In this document: positions 17,200-24,736 of the stretch, one piece after another
Numbering within the stretch: position 1 is the stretch's first letter
Layout: every line of letters starts with the position of its first letter
Origin: Ruegeria sp. R13_0
GTDB taxonomy: Bacteria; Pseudomonadota; Alphaproteobacteria; Rhodobacterales; Rhodobacteraceae
Length of the DNA stretch: 64,000 nt
Direction: 5' to 3'
Assembly: GCF_017743995.1 (NCBI RefSeq)
Contig: NZ_JAGHRB010000010.1
Coordinates: 1 to 64,000 of the forward strand
Translations under genes and position numbers: made by a program
The notes under the pieces: generated by a model
What the model saw: the letters and a program-made list of their open reading frames with translations, nothing else
Databases searched by the model: none
What the model was told of the DNA's origin: nothing

Positions 17200-18342
17200 C
17201 TACTTGCCTGTCAGGCGCTTGTGATCCTGCAGCGCAAACCGATCGGTCATGCCCGCTATGTAGTCTGAAACGATCCGTGCCAGCGCGGTCTCATCCTGCG
17301 CCGCTTCGATATCATCGTGCCAGCGAGTCGGCATCTGCTTGGGATCATTCAGGTAGATCGGGAACAGGTCTTCGACCACACGAGCCACTTTTTCCCGAAC
17401 CTCCATCACCCTGGGGGCGCGATACATCCGAGCAAACAGGAAGGCACGGATTTCCTTGAGTTGCGCCCAAAGCCCGTCAGAAAACTGAATGACCGGAGCA
17501 CCATAGTGCCGGATATCCTCAACCGACTGCGCACCCGATCCAGCTATAAGCTCCAGCGAGGTATCAATCACATCCGAGACCATGACACCAAAAACCCGTC
17601 GCAAAGCCTCATGCCGGCGGCGATACGGGTCAAGTCCGGGATAGGCGCGATCAACAGCCGCATAGCACTCTCCAACAATCGGGAGTTGCTGGATTTCATC
17701 GTCAGAGAACAAGTTGGCCCGAAGCCCATCCAGCAGATCGTGGTTGTTATAAGCAATATCGTCCGACAGGGCCGCCACCTGCGCCTCGGCGCTGGCGTGG
17801 GTGTGCAGTTCCAGATCAAATCCGCCGTTGCATTCGGCCAGAGCCCAAGGCAGCTCTCCGGTCACCGGTCCGTTGTGCTTTGCGATCCCTTCCAGACATT
17901 CCCAAGTCAGATTGCAGCCGTCGAACTCGGCATAGTGGCGCTCCAGCTTGGTGACGATGCGGATGGCCTGCGCGTTGTGGTCAAAACCACCATAGGGCGC
18001 CATCAACGCATGCAGCGCATCCTCACCCGTGTGACCAAAAGGCGTGTGACCCAAGTCATGCGCAAGCGCGATGGCCTCGGTTAGTTCCGGGTTCAGGTCT
18101 AACGCACCCGCAATGGTCCGCGCAACTTGAGCCACCTCGATCGAATGCGTCAGGCGGGTGCGGTAGCTATCGCCTTCATGTTCGACAAAAACCTGCGTCT
18201 TGTGCTTAAGCCGCCGGAACGCGCTGGCATGAATGATGCGATCCCGATCACGCTGAAAGCATGACCGGAAACTGCTTTCCTCCTCAGGCACCAACCGCCC
18301 CCGTGCGCGGCCTGGATCCGAGGCAAAACCCGCTCTATCCAA
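17200..18342 (-). CDS. dgt: Deoxyguanosinetriphosphate triphosphohydrolase-like protein
   Basis: An HD-domain dNTPase that cleaves dNTPs to nucleoside and triphosphate. Metal-binding residues are in THSIEVAQVART, AHDLGHTPFGHTGE and LSDDIAYNNHDLLDG, with FQRDRDRIIHASAFRRLKHKTQVF as the family start. I prefer the TTG at 18342 (AAGGA 8 bases upstream; 380 aa), because the family normally begins near FASDPGRARGRL. An ATG at 18420 with GGAGG is also possible; it adds 26 residues and its start codon would overlap the divergent start codon at 18419. The 3' end lies next to the 16654 gene. Confidence 0.85.
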   Translation of the reverse strand: MDRAGFASDPGRARGRLVPEEESSFRSCFQRDRDRIIHASAFRRLKHKTQVFVEHEGDSYRTRLTHSIEVAQVARTIAGALDLNPELTEAIALAHDLGHTPFGHTGEDALHALMAPYGGFDHNAQAIRIVTKLERHYAEFDGCNLTWECLEGIAKHNGPVTGELPWALAECNGGFDLELHTHASAEAQVAALSDDIAYNNHDLLDGLRANLFSDDEIQQLPIVGECYAAVDRAYPGLDPYRRRHEALRRVFGVMVSDVIDTSLELIAGSGAQSVEDIRHYGAPVIQFSDGLWAQLKEIRAFLFARMYRAPRVMEVREKVARVVEDLFPIYLNDPKQMPTRWHDDIEAAQDETALARIVSDYIAGMTDRFALQDHKRLTGK

Positions 18343-18353
18343 AAGTCTGGTCC

Positions 18354-18382
18354 TTGTCGCCTGTCGATAGGTTTCATATATT
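18354..18382 (+). promoter_or_regulatory. Sigma70-type promoter for the IscA-family gene
   Basis: TTGTCG (18354-18359), a 17-base spacer and TATATT (18377-18382) lie 36 bases upstream of the ATG at 18419. The AT-rich core CATATATTGTACG may also serve the divergent dgt gene. Confidence 0.5.
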
Positions 18383-18418
18383 GTACGTTGGTTGGGAAAT
18401 AAACCTTTGGAGTCCGGC

Positions 18419-18742
18419 ATGAATCTGCCTCCGACAGTCACAGAACGCGCGTTTGAACGCCTCGCTGAAATCGGTGCCGCCAATCAGGGTCAGGCCCTGC
18501 GTGTCGCCGTTGAAGGCGGCGGATGTTCCGGTTTTCAATACGAAATCGCGTTGGACGAACCGAAACAGGACGACCTTGTGCTGGAAGGCAAAGGCCAAAA
18601 GGTGATTGTCGACTCGATCTCCCTGCCATTTCTGGAAAATGCAGTCATTGATTTTACCCAGGAGCTTATCGGCGCGCGGTTCGTGATCGAAAACCCCAAC
18701 GCGACGTCCTCCTGCGGATGCGGCACATCGTTTTCCATGTAA
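18419..18742 (+). CDS. IscA/ErpA-family iron-sulfur cluster carrier
   Basis: A 107-aa A-type carrier that holds iron-sulfur clusters and passes them to apoproteins. The three ligand cysteines are visible: GGGCSGFQY near residue 39 and SSCGCGTSF at the C-terminus. The ATG at 18419 has GGAG 6 bases upstream; the frame opens at 18392 but without a better site. No other isc or suf gene is nearby. It ends at the gene-end repeat unit that starts at 18750. Confidence 0.88.
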   Translation: MNLPPTVTERAFERLAEIGAANQGQALRVAVEGGGCSGFQYEIALDEPKQDDLVLEGKGQKVIVDSISLPFLENAVIDFTQELIGARFVIENPNATSSCGCGTSFSM

Positions 18743-18749
18743 ACCACAT

Positions 18750-18795
18750 GGGGGCTTTGCCCCCACACCCCCAAGGTATTTTCAGCCAGATGAAG
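18750..18795 (+). repeat. Gene-end repeat unit (hairpin plus core)
   Basis: The hairpin GGGGGC-TTT-GCCCCC (18750-18764) is followed by the core AGGTATTTTCAGCCAGATG at 18774-18792 and AAG. It starts 8 bases after the stop of the IscA-family gene. Related units occur at 18908, 27594, 35158 and 49828. Confidence 0.7.
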
Positions 18796-18829
18796 CAGGG
18801 ATCCACTCTCCGACCTGAACGCCGGAGAG

Positions 18830-18840
18830 CTTCATCTGGC
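18830..18840 (-). repeat. Partial copy of the gene-end repeat
   Basis: Only CTTCATCTGGC remains. With GCCAGATGAAGC at 18785-18796 it forms a perfect 12-base inverted repeat (18785-18796 against 18829-18840). Confidence 0.5.
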
Positions 18841-18907
18841 GCAGTCATCGGCGCCTCCGCCTGTACCGCATCTCTTTGCTACGACAAAATTGGTTAAGGA
18901 TCCGTTT

Positions 18908-18952
18908 CTTCATCTGGCCAAAAATACCTCGGAGCGCGAGGCAGAACCTCGC
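18908..18952 (-). repeat. Gene-end repeat unit, minus orientation
   Basis: On the minus strand the hairpin GCGAGG-loop-CCTCGC (18936-18952) is followed by GAGGTATTTTTGGCCAGATG and AAG (18908-18930). It is the cleanest copy of the core but is not behind a minus-strand gene; it lies in the leader of xthA. Confidence 0.65.
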
Positions 18953-19023
18953 AACCCCTTCCACCACCTTGCCGCTGGGATCATTCTGGGCGATAGGTTG
19001 CAAACAGCCTCGGAGGATCGCGC

Positions 19024-19803
19024 ATGAAAATCGCCACGTTCAACATCAATGGCATAAAAGCGCGGGCCGAAGCCTTGCCACGTTGGTTGGATGATGCTCA
19101 GCCGGATGTGGTTCTATTGCAGGAAATCAAATCCGTCGACGAGAACTTCCCCCGAGGAATCTTCGAAGACCGCGGGTACAATGTCGAAACACATGGTCAG
19201 AAGAGCTTCAACGGAGTCGCAATCCTCTCGAAGCTACCCTTGGAGGATGTAACGCGCGGCTTGCCCGGTGACGACGAGGATGAACAAGCGCGTTGGATCG
19301 AAGCAACGGTTGTTGGAAAGCAGGCGCTGCGGATCTGTGGCCTTTATCTACCGAACGGAAACCCAACGCCCGGGCCGAAATACTACTACAAACTGGCGTG
19401 GATGGAGCGTCTGTACGATCGCGCACGTGACCTTCTGGCCAGCGAAGAGCCTGCGTTGATGGCAGGCGACTACAACATCATTCCCCAAGCAGAAGATGCA
19501 AAACGCCCCGATGCATGGCGCGAGGACGCCTTGTTCCGACCCGAAAGCCGGGCCGCGTTCCGCAAGATCCTGAACCTTGGGTTCACTGAGGCGTTCCGTG
19601 CCCGCGTGCAAGGTGCAGGCCACTATTCCTTCTGGGACTATCAGGCCGGAGCGTGGAACAAGGATGACGGCATTCGCATCGACCATTTTCTACTGACCCC
19701 GCAGGCCGCAGATTTGATGCGGGACTGTCAGATCGACAAAGAAGTGCGTGGGCACGAAAAACCCTCGGACCACGTGCCGGTTTGGGTCGATTTGGACATC
19801 TGA
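19024..19803 (+). CDS. xthA: Exodeoxyribonuclease III
   Basis: A 259-aa AP endonuclease and 3'-5' exonuclease of base-excision repair. Family motifs are TFNINGIKAR, VLLQEIKSVDENFP with the metal-binding Glu34, MAGDYNIIPQAEDAK, and the C-terminal SDHVPVWVDL with the catalytic Asp-His. GGAGG lies 7 bases before the ATG. The 5' leader contains a gene-end repeat and further pairing sequences. It ends two bases from the opposite monooxygenase gene. Confidence 0.95.
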   Translation: MKIATFNINGIKARAEALPRWLDDAQPDVVLLQEIKSVDENFPRGIFEDRGYNVETHGQKSFNGVAILSKLPLEDVTRGLPGDDEDEQARWIEATVVGKQALRICGLYLPNGNPTPGPKYYYKLAWMERLYDRARDLLASEEPALMAGDYNIIPQAEDAKRPDAWREDALFRPESRAAFRKILNLGFTEAFRARVQGAGHYSFWDYQAGAWNKDDGIRIDHFLLTPQAADLMRDCQIDKEVRGHEKPSDHVPVWVDLDI

Positions 19804-19805
19804 GA

Positions 19806-20957
19806 TCAGACGGTCGGGTCGTAGCTGTAAATCCAGTCGTATTTTCGCGTCAGGCGCGGACCAATCGCTGCCAGAACCGCTTGCGCGGCCAGACGCATCG
19901 GACCGCGCAGATGGAAGTTACGCGCGTTAGCGGATGCTGCAGCGACCACATGTTGCGCGCGGCGCTGGCGCGCGGATTCGTAGGCTGCAAGAGCCTGCCT
20001 CACGCCCGATTGGCTGTCGAAAGAGCGTGCCAGAACCCAGGCGTCCTCAAGCGCCAGACACGCCCCTTGCGCCATGAAGGGCAGTGTCGGATGGGCCGCA
20101 TCGCCCAATAGGGCCAAGCGTCCGTTCTGCCATCTCTTGGCCACCGGACGCAGGAACAGGGCCCACAGATGCGTTTCCTCGACCTTTGAAAGAATATCCC
20201 TCACCGGCCCGCCAAAATCCGCAAACCGCGCGCGCAGATCATCGGGATCGCCCTCTACGCGCCAGCCTTCCCGCTGCCAGTCCGAACGTTCTTCAATCGC
20301 GACGATGTTCATAAGGCGCTGGTCGCGCAGCGGATAGGTGACCACATGGCGCCCCGGCCCCATAGTCAGTGAGGCTTGCGGCCTTTCAACTCTATCTTCC
20401 CAAGGCACCGTGGCGCGCCAGGCGATCTGGTGTGTAAAGGCAGGAGCCTCGGGGCCATTCAGGATCGGGCGAAGGGCACTGCGGCCTCCATCTGCTGCAA
20501 TGACACATTCGGCGCGCAGGCGCTGTCCATCATCCAGCAAAATCTCGGCCTCGGACGGGTGTTTGTGAACAGTCTGCACGCGCGCACGAAGGCGTATGTC
20601 GACACCTGCGTCCTCTGATGCCTGTCGCAACAGCTCCAGCAAATCGGCGCGGTGATAGTAGAATGTCGGGCCCGCCGCCGGGGCTGGAATACGACTGATC
20701 ACCCGGCCCTTGCGATAGTCGCGCAGAATAGTTCCGTAAGAAAGTTGCGCGACTTCAGGCTGATCCCCCGCAACCCCCAAGGCGCGAAGCACGCACATCC
20801 CGTTGGCGCTGATTTGAAGGCCTGCTCCAACCTCGGTCAGCGCTGGGGCCTGCTCTAGCACGGTCACCTGCGCCCCGCACTGGCGCAGGGCCAACGCCGC
20901 CGCAAGGCCGCCAATGCCGCCGCCAACCACGCAAAACTTCAAACCATTGATCTTCAT
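19806..20957 (-). CDS. FAD-dependent aromatic-ring monooxygenase
   Basis: A 383-aa group A flavoprotein monooxygenase. FAD-binding motifs are VVGGGIGGLAAALAL (residues 9-23) with TVLEQ ending the second strand, the middle DG motif VIAADGGRSALR, and GDAAHPTLPFMAQGACLALEDA. It resembles salicylate 1-hydroxylase and 3-hydroxybenzoate 6-hydroxylase, which hydroxylate aromatic acids using NAD(P)H. The substrate cannot be read from the sequence and no aromatic-degradation genes are nearby. Confidence 0.8.
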   Translation of the reverse strand: MKINGLKFCVVGGGIGGLAAALALRQCGAQVTVLEQAPALTEVGAGLQISANGMCVLRALGVAGDQPEVAQLSYGTILRDYRKGRVISRIPAPAAGPTFYYHRADLLELLRQASEDAGVDIRLRARVQTVHKHPSEAEILLDDGQRLRAECVIAADGGRSALRPILNGPEAPAFTHQIAWRATVPWEDRVERPQASLTMGPGRHVVTYPLRDQRLMNIVAIEERSDWQREGWRVEGDPDDLRARFADFGGPVRDILSKVEETHLWALFLRPVAKRWQNGRLALLGDAAHPTLPFMAQGACLALEDAWVLARSFDSQSGVRQALAAYESARQRRAQHVVAAASANARNFHLRGPMRLAAQAVLAAIGPRLTRKYDWIYSYDPTV

Positions 20958-20973
20958 GGCCTTGCCTTAACGC

Positions 20974-21004
20974 AAAAACGCCGGAGCGACAGGCCCCGGC
21001 GTTT
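20974..21004 (-). terminator. Rho-independent terminator of dksA
   Basis: Read on the minus strand: AAACGCCGG, an inner loop, CCGGCGTTT and a T run (stem arms 20976-20984 and 20996-21004; T run ending at 20974). It lies directly after the dksA stop. Confidence 0.75.
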
Positions 21005-21028
21005 GAATTATTCACTTCATCAGGACGA

Positions 21029-21505
21029 TCAATCGTCGCGATGGACCTTTTCGCGACGCTCATGCCGTTCCTGGGCCTCAAGCGTCATGGTCGCGATCGG
21101 GCGCGCATCCAGACGCTTCAGCGAGATCGGGTCGCCTGTTTTTTCGCAATACCCGTATTCGCCTTCGTCGATGCGGCGCAGGGCCGAGTCGATCTTCGCC
21201 ACCAGTTTGCGCTGACGATCCCGTGTGCGCAGTTCAAGCGCGCGGTCGGTTTCCTCACTGGCGCGGTCGGCGACGTCCGGAATGTTGCGGGTGTTGTCCT
21301 GCAGCCCTTCGATCGTGTCGCGACTGCCTGCGAGTAGTTCTGTCTTCCAGTCCAGCAGCTTGCGGCGAAAATACTCAAGCTGCAGATCATTCATGAAAGG
21401 CTCATCTTCGGCCGGACGGTAATCTTCCGGCAGAAAAACTTCCTGCTTCATATTTGCTCCCTCGGTATGGCCTGTAACGTCGGTCACGGTTGTTTCACCA
21501 GACAT
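21029..21505 (-). CDS. dksA: RNA polymerase-binding protein DksA, cysteine-poor type
   Basis: A coiled-coil protein that enters the RNA polymerase secondary channel and, with ppGpp, adjusts stable RNA promoters. Up to 158 aa. The coiled-coil tip motif DVADRA matches DxxDxA, the essential acidic tip of DksA. Of the four zinc-finger cysteines only the first is kept (YGYCEKTGDPI); the others read T, T and A (ARPIATMTLEAQE). A similar DksA-like protein is known from Rhodobacter sphaeroides. Two in-frame starts each have a good ribosome site: ATG at 21505 (GGGAG) and ATG at 21451 (GAGGGAG, giving 140 aa starting MKQEVFLPEDYRP, the usual family start). Confidence 0.92.
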   Translation of the reverse strand: MSGETTVTDVTGHTEGANMKQEVFLPEDYRPAEDEPFMNDLQLEYFRRKLLDWKTELLAGSRDTIEGLQDNTRNIPDVADRASEETDRALELRTRDRQRKLVAKIDSALRRIDEGEYGYCEKTGDPISLKRLDARPIATMTLEAQERHERREKVHRDD

Positions 21506-21821
21506 TTGGCTCTCCCTTCTGCGCAGCGTTTAGCCGACGGGCACTGGAATGTCACTACACAAACGTAGAACGCACGCCCCGTCGCAAGCCTTCATCTAAA
21601 TATGAGACTTAAAACAACAAATCCTTGTTTTTCTGTGAAAATCGACAGGCAATTTCAGGGCATTGTTCAACCCTCGGAAAAAGCACCTGCCTGCGAATCA
21701 TGCAAAGCGATTGGACTCGCTGGTAAATTTGAGTCACCGACGCAGCGGCCCGGCTTGTCAAATTCCCCAACGCTCTGTAACCCGGACACCACAGTTTCGC
21801 CGGAAACAGCAAGAGGACCCG
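21506..21821. other. Gene-free stretch between dksA and the MoxR gene
   Basis: This 316-base divergent intergenic region must hold both promoters. I see no clean -35/-10 pair, tRNA or strong hairpin. CTTCATCTAAATATGAG at 21590-21606 looks like a deleted version of the gene-end repeat, at low confidence. The segment around 21600-21660 is AT-richer than its surroundings. Confidence 0.4.
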
Positions 21822-22667
21822 ATGACCGCACGTTTTCAAGGCACAGCCGAATATGTCGCCACCGATGATCTGACCATCGCCGTGAACGCCGCCGTCACGC
21901 TGGAACGCCCCTTGCTGGTCAAAGGGGAACCCGGCACTGGCAAGACCGAGTTGGCAAAACAGGTCGCCGGCGCGTTGGGTCTGCGCATGATTGAGTGGAA
22001 CGTGAAATCCACCACGCGCGCGCAGCAGGGCCTTTACGAATACGACGCCGTCAGCCGGTTGCGGGACAGCCAGCTGGGCGAAGAGCGTGTGCATGACGTC
22101 TCGAACTACATCCGCAAGGGCAAGCTCTGGCAGGCGTTTGAGGCCGACGAAAAGGTCGTGCTGCTGATTGATGAGATCGACAAGGCGGATATCGAGTTTC
22201 CCAATGACCTGCTGCAGGAACTCGACAAGATGGAGTTCCACGTCTACGAGACCGGCGAGACGATCAAGGCCAAGAACCGCCCGATCGTGATCATCACCTC
22301 GAACAACGAAAAAGAGCTGCCCGACGCCTTCCTGCGCCGTTGCTTCTTTCACTATATCCGCTTCCCGGATGAGGCCACGATGCGCCGCATTGTCGAAGTC
22401 CATCATCCTGGTATCAAGGACGCGCTGCTGACCACCGCGCTCACGCAATTCTACGAAATTCGCGACACCCAGGGCCTCAAGAAGAAACCCTCAACCTCCG
22501 AGGTTCTGGACTGGTTGAAATTGCTGCTGGCCGAGGATCTGAGTGCCGAAGACCTCAAACGCGACGGGGCTAACGCGCTTCCTAAACTGCACGGCGCGCT
22601 GCTGAAAAATGAACAAGACGTGCATTTGTTTGAGCGATTGGCCTTCATGGCACGCAGTCGACGTTGA
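21822..22667 (+). CDS. MoxR-family AAA+ ATPase
   Basis: A 281-aa AAA+ chaperone-like ATPase. Walker A is GEPGTGKTELAKQ near residue 34, Walker B LLIDEIDKADIEFPNDLLQEL near 115, and sensor 1 lies in VIITSNNEKELPDAFLRRC. The ATG at 21822 follows AGAGGA; the open frame extends upstream to 21663 without a ribosome site. MoxR proteins pair with VWA/CoxE proteins to mature metalloenzymes or complexes. The likely partner lies 2 kb downstream at 24737, separated by three genes. Confidence 0.88.
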   Translation: MTARFQGTAEYVATDDLTIAVNAAVTLERPLLVKGEPGTGKTELAKQVAGALGLRMIEWNVKSTTRAQQGLYEYDAVSRLRDSQLGEERVHDVSNYIRKGKLWQAFEADEKVVLLIDEIDKADIEFPNDLLQELDKMEFHVYETGETIKAKNRPIVIITSNNEKELPDAFLRRCFFHYIRFPDEATMRRIVEVHHPGIKDALLTTALTQFYEIRDTQGLKKKPSTSEVLDWLKLLLAEDLSAEDLKRDGANALPKLHGALLKNEQDVHLFERLAFMARSRR

Positions 22668-22744
22668 ACAGGATGTGAGCGCGGCTTGCTTCTTGGCGGT
22701 CCGGGTGTCAGCATCCCAGAAACCATAAAAGCAGGACGCATCGC

Positions 22745-23194
22745 TTGGCCAAAGACCTCAAAATCCGCCCACTGACCGCCGAGGACAAGGCCCAATGGGC
22801 TGAAATGTGGCGTGACTATCTTGCGTTCTATGAAACCACCCTGCCCGACACGATCTACGAGACGACATTCGAACGTCTGCTGGGCGATGACTCGCAGGAT
22901 TTCTCGGGCTTTGTTGCAGAACAGGACGGCAAGCTGGTCGGATTGACGCATTTCCTGTTTCACCGTCATGGGTGGAAAGTCGAAAATGTCTGTTATCTCC
23001 AAGACCTGTTCGCCCGCCCCGAGGCGCGTGGAACCGGCGTCGGGCGCGCCCTGATTCAGGCGGTCTATGATGAGGCTGATCGCCAAGGCGCTCCGTCAGT
23101 CTATTGGCTAACGCAGGATTTCAATCACACCGCGCGCCAACTCTATGATCGGATTGGCACCCAAACGCCGTTCATAAAGTACGATCGCGCATGA
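22745..23194 (+). CDS. GNAT-family N-acetyltransferase
   Basis: A 149-aa acetyltransferase. Conserved GNAT parts are IRPLTAEDKAQW at the start, VCYLQDLFARPEARGTGVGRALIQAV (acetyl-CoA binding, R-x-x-G-x-G/A around residues 98-103) and WLTQDFNHTARQLYDRIG near the end. The start is TTG at 22745, preceded by AGGAC; no ATG fits. The stop overlaps the start of the lipoprotein gene by four bases. The substrate is unknown. Confidence 0.8.
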   Translation: MAKDLKIRPLTAEDKAQWAEMWRDYLAFYETTLPDTIYETTFERLLGDDSQDFSGFVAEQDGKLVGLTHFLFHRHGWKVENVCYLQDLFARPEARGTGVGRALIQAVYDEADRQGAPSVYWLTQDFNHTARQLYDRIGTQTPFIKYDRA

Positions 23195-24555
23195 AGCGGT
23201 TTGTTGCCTTCGTTGCAGTGTTGGCGATGTCGGGCTGTTCCACAATCGAACGGATCGAATTGCCGGACAACGTCAAGGTCGTTGAGCAATCCCTGCCTCC
23301 CACCAAGTCGTTCTCGGCGTCGCGGCCAACGCCCCCTGCGCGGTCCAATACGAACATTGCCGCCGATTTCCTGGACCTGCATTTTGCGCTGGAAAGCGGT
23401 GTGGAACTACCGGTTTTCACTCGGTTCGAAACGCCCGTCACCGTGCGCCTGACCGGTACGCCCACGGCCAGTATGCAGCGCGACCTGACCAGCCTGTTGA
23501 ACCGCATTCGGCGCGAAGCCAGGATCGACATTCGGCAAATTCCCGAAGGTCCGGCCAACATCACCATTGAGGCCGTCACTCAGCGCGATATTCAACGCAT
23601 CCTGCCCAATGCAGCCTGTTTCGTTGTGCCCAATTCGTCGAGCCTCGAGGAATACCGCCGCGACCGCCGCAAGCCCAAAAGCAGCTGGACCGAGTTGCAA
23701 CGGCGCGAGCGTCTGGGCATTTTCATCCCTGCAGATGTCAGTCCGCAGGAAATTCGCGATTGTCTACATGAGGAACTGGCGCAGGCGCTGGGGCCGCTCA
23801 ACGACCTTTATCATCTGCCCGACTCCGTGTTCAACGATGACAATATCCACACCGTTCTGACCGGGTTCGATATGTTGATCCTGCGGGCGGCCTACTCTCC
23901 TGAACTGCGCTCGGGGATGTCCCGTGAACAGGTCGAGGCCGTAATCCCCGGCCTGCTCAGCCGCCTCAACCCGCGCGGCGACCGGCTGCCGGTGCAACCG
24001 TTGACCGAAACCCCGCGCGAATGGGTCGACGCGATCAATAAAGCCCTCGGTCCCGGTCCCGGTTCCCCCCGCCAACTGCGCGCCGCGAAACGCGCGGCCG
24101 AGATCGGACGGCAACAGGGCTGGACCGACCACCGCCGTGCCTATCCGCACTACCTGATGGGCCGCATGATCCAGTTTCGCGACCCCGCCGCCGCCTTGCA
24201 GAACTACCAGATCGCGCTGCAATTCCTGAACACCTCCCCCGGAACCGAGGTTCACCGCGCTCATGTCACGGCCCAAACCGCCTCTTTTGCGCTGGCACAG
24301 GACAAAGGGCCTGAGATTCTGCCTGATCTGAACGCAGCAATTGATGTGATAACACGGGCGGAGAATGCCTCACTTCTGGCGACGTTGCTGCTGTTGAAAT
24401 CCGAGGCTCTAAAACAAGCCGGACAGGAGCAGCAGGCACGTGCGGTCAGGCTGGACAGTATCGGATGGGCGCGATACGGGTTTGGCTCGGATCTGGTGGC
24501 CCGGTCTCTGGCAGAGGGCGACGCTGGAACGTCGAGAAACAATACAGGCGGATGA
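23191..24555 (+). CDS. DUF2927-family lipoprotein
   Basis: A 454-aa exported lipoprotein. The signal peptide MKRFVAFVAVLAMSGC ends in a lipobox with Cys16. Residues about 50-250 match my recollection of DUF2927 (FLDLHFALESGVELPVFTRF, RILPNAACFVVP, CLHEELAQALGPLNDLYHLPDSVFNDD), a domain with a zincin-like CLHEE segment, though a full HExxH is not present. The C-terminal half (300-450) is helical and TPR-like. Function unknown. It sits between the MoxR and CoxE genes with overlaps, so it is part of their transcript. Confidence 0.75.
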   Translation: MKRFVAFVAVLAMSGCSTIERIELPDNVKVVEQSLPPTKSFSASRPTPPARSNTNIAADFLDLHFALESGVELPVFTRFETPVTVRLTGTPTASMQRDLTSLLNRIRREARIDIRQIPEGPANITIEAVTQRDIQRILPNAACFVVPNSSSLEEYRRDRRKPKSSWTELQRRERLGIFIPADVSPQEIRDCLHEELAQALGPLNDLYHLPDSVFNDDNIHTVLTGFDMLILRAAYSPELRSGMSREQVEAVIPGLLSRLNPRGDRLPVQPLTETPREWVDAINKALGPGPGSPRQLRAAKRAAEIGRQQGWTDHRRAYPHYLMGRMIQFRDPAAALQNYQIALQFLNTSPGTEVHRAHVTAQTASFALAQDKGPEILPDLNAAIDVITRAENASLLATLLLLKSEALKQAGQEQQARAVRLDSIGWARYGFGSDLVARSLAEGDAGTSRNNTGG

Positions 24556-24562
24556 CAGACGA

Positions 24563-24733
24563 ATGCTCGTAGTAGTGGGAATGGCTGTTTTGGGTGCGAT
24601 CCTAGGCGTAATGGCCGCGCGCAAGCGCAACGGCAACCGGGCCGACATGGCGCAATACGCGGCCGGTTACGGCATCGCCTTCGCGCTTTTGGGCTTGATC
24701 CTGTCACTGATCCTGGTCCGGTTCGTGGTGTAA
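24563..24733 (+). CDS. Small inner-membrane protein, 56 aa
   Basis: A 56-residue protein with two membrane helices, MLVVVGMAVLGAILGVMAA and GYGIAFALLGLILSLILVRF, joined by a short basic-acidic loop (RKRNGNRADMAQYAA). The ATG lies 7 bases after the DUF2927 stop and the CoxE gene starts 3 bases after its own stop, so it fits tightly in the operon. Function unknown; the tight packing supports it as a real gene. Confidence 0.7.
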   Translation: MLVVVGMAVLGAILGVMAARKRNGNRADMAQYAAGYGIAFALLGLILSLILVRFVV

Positions 24734-24736
24734 CCG

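Noticed and set aside
18743..19023. Possible small gene between the iscA-type gene and xthA
   Set aside because: No open frame with a start and ribosome site is visible. The space is filled by repeat copies.
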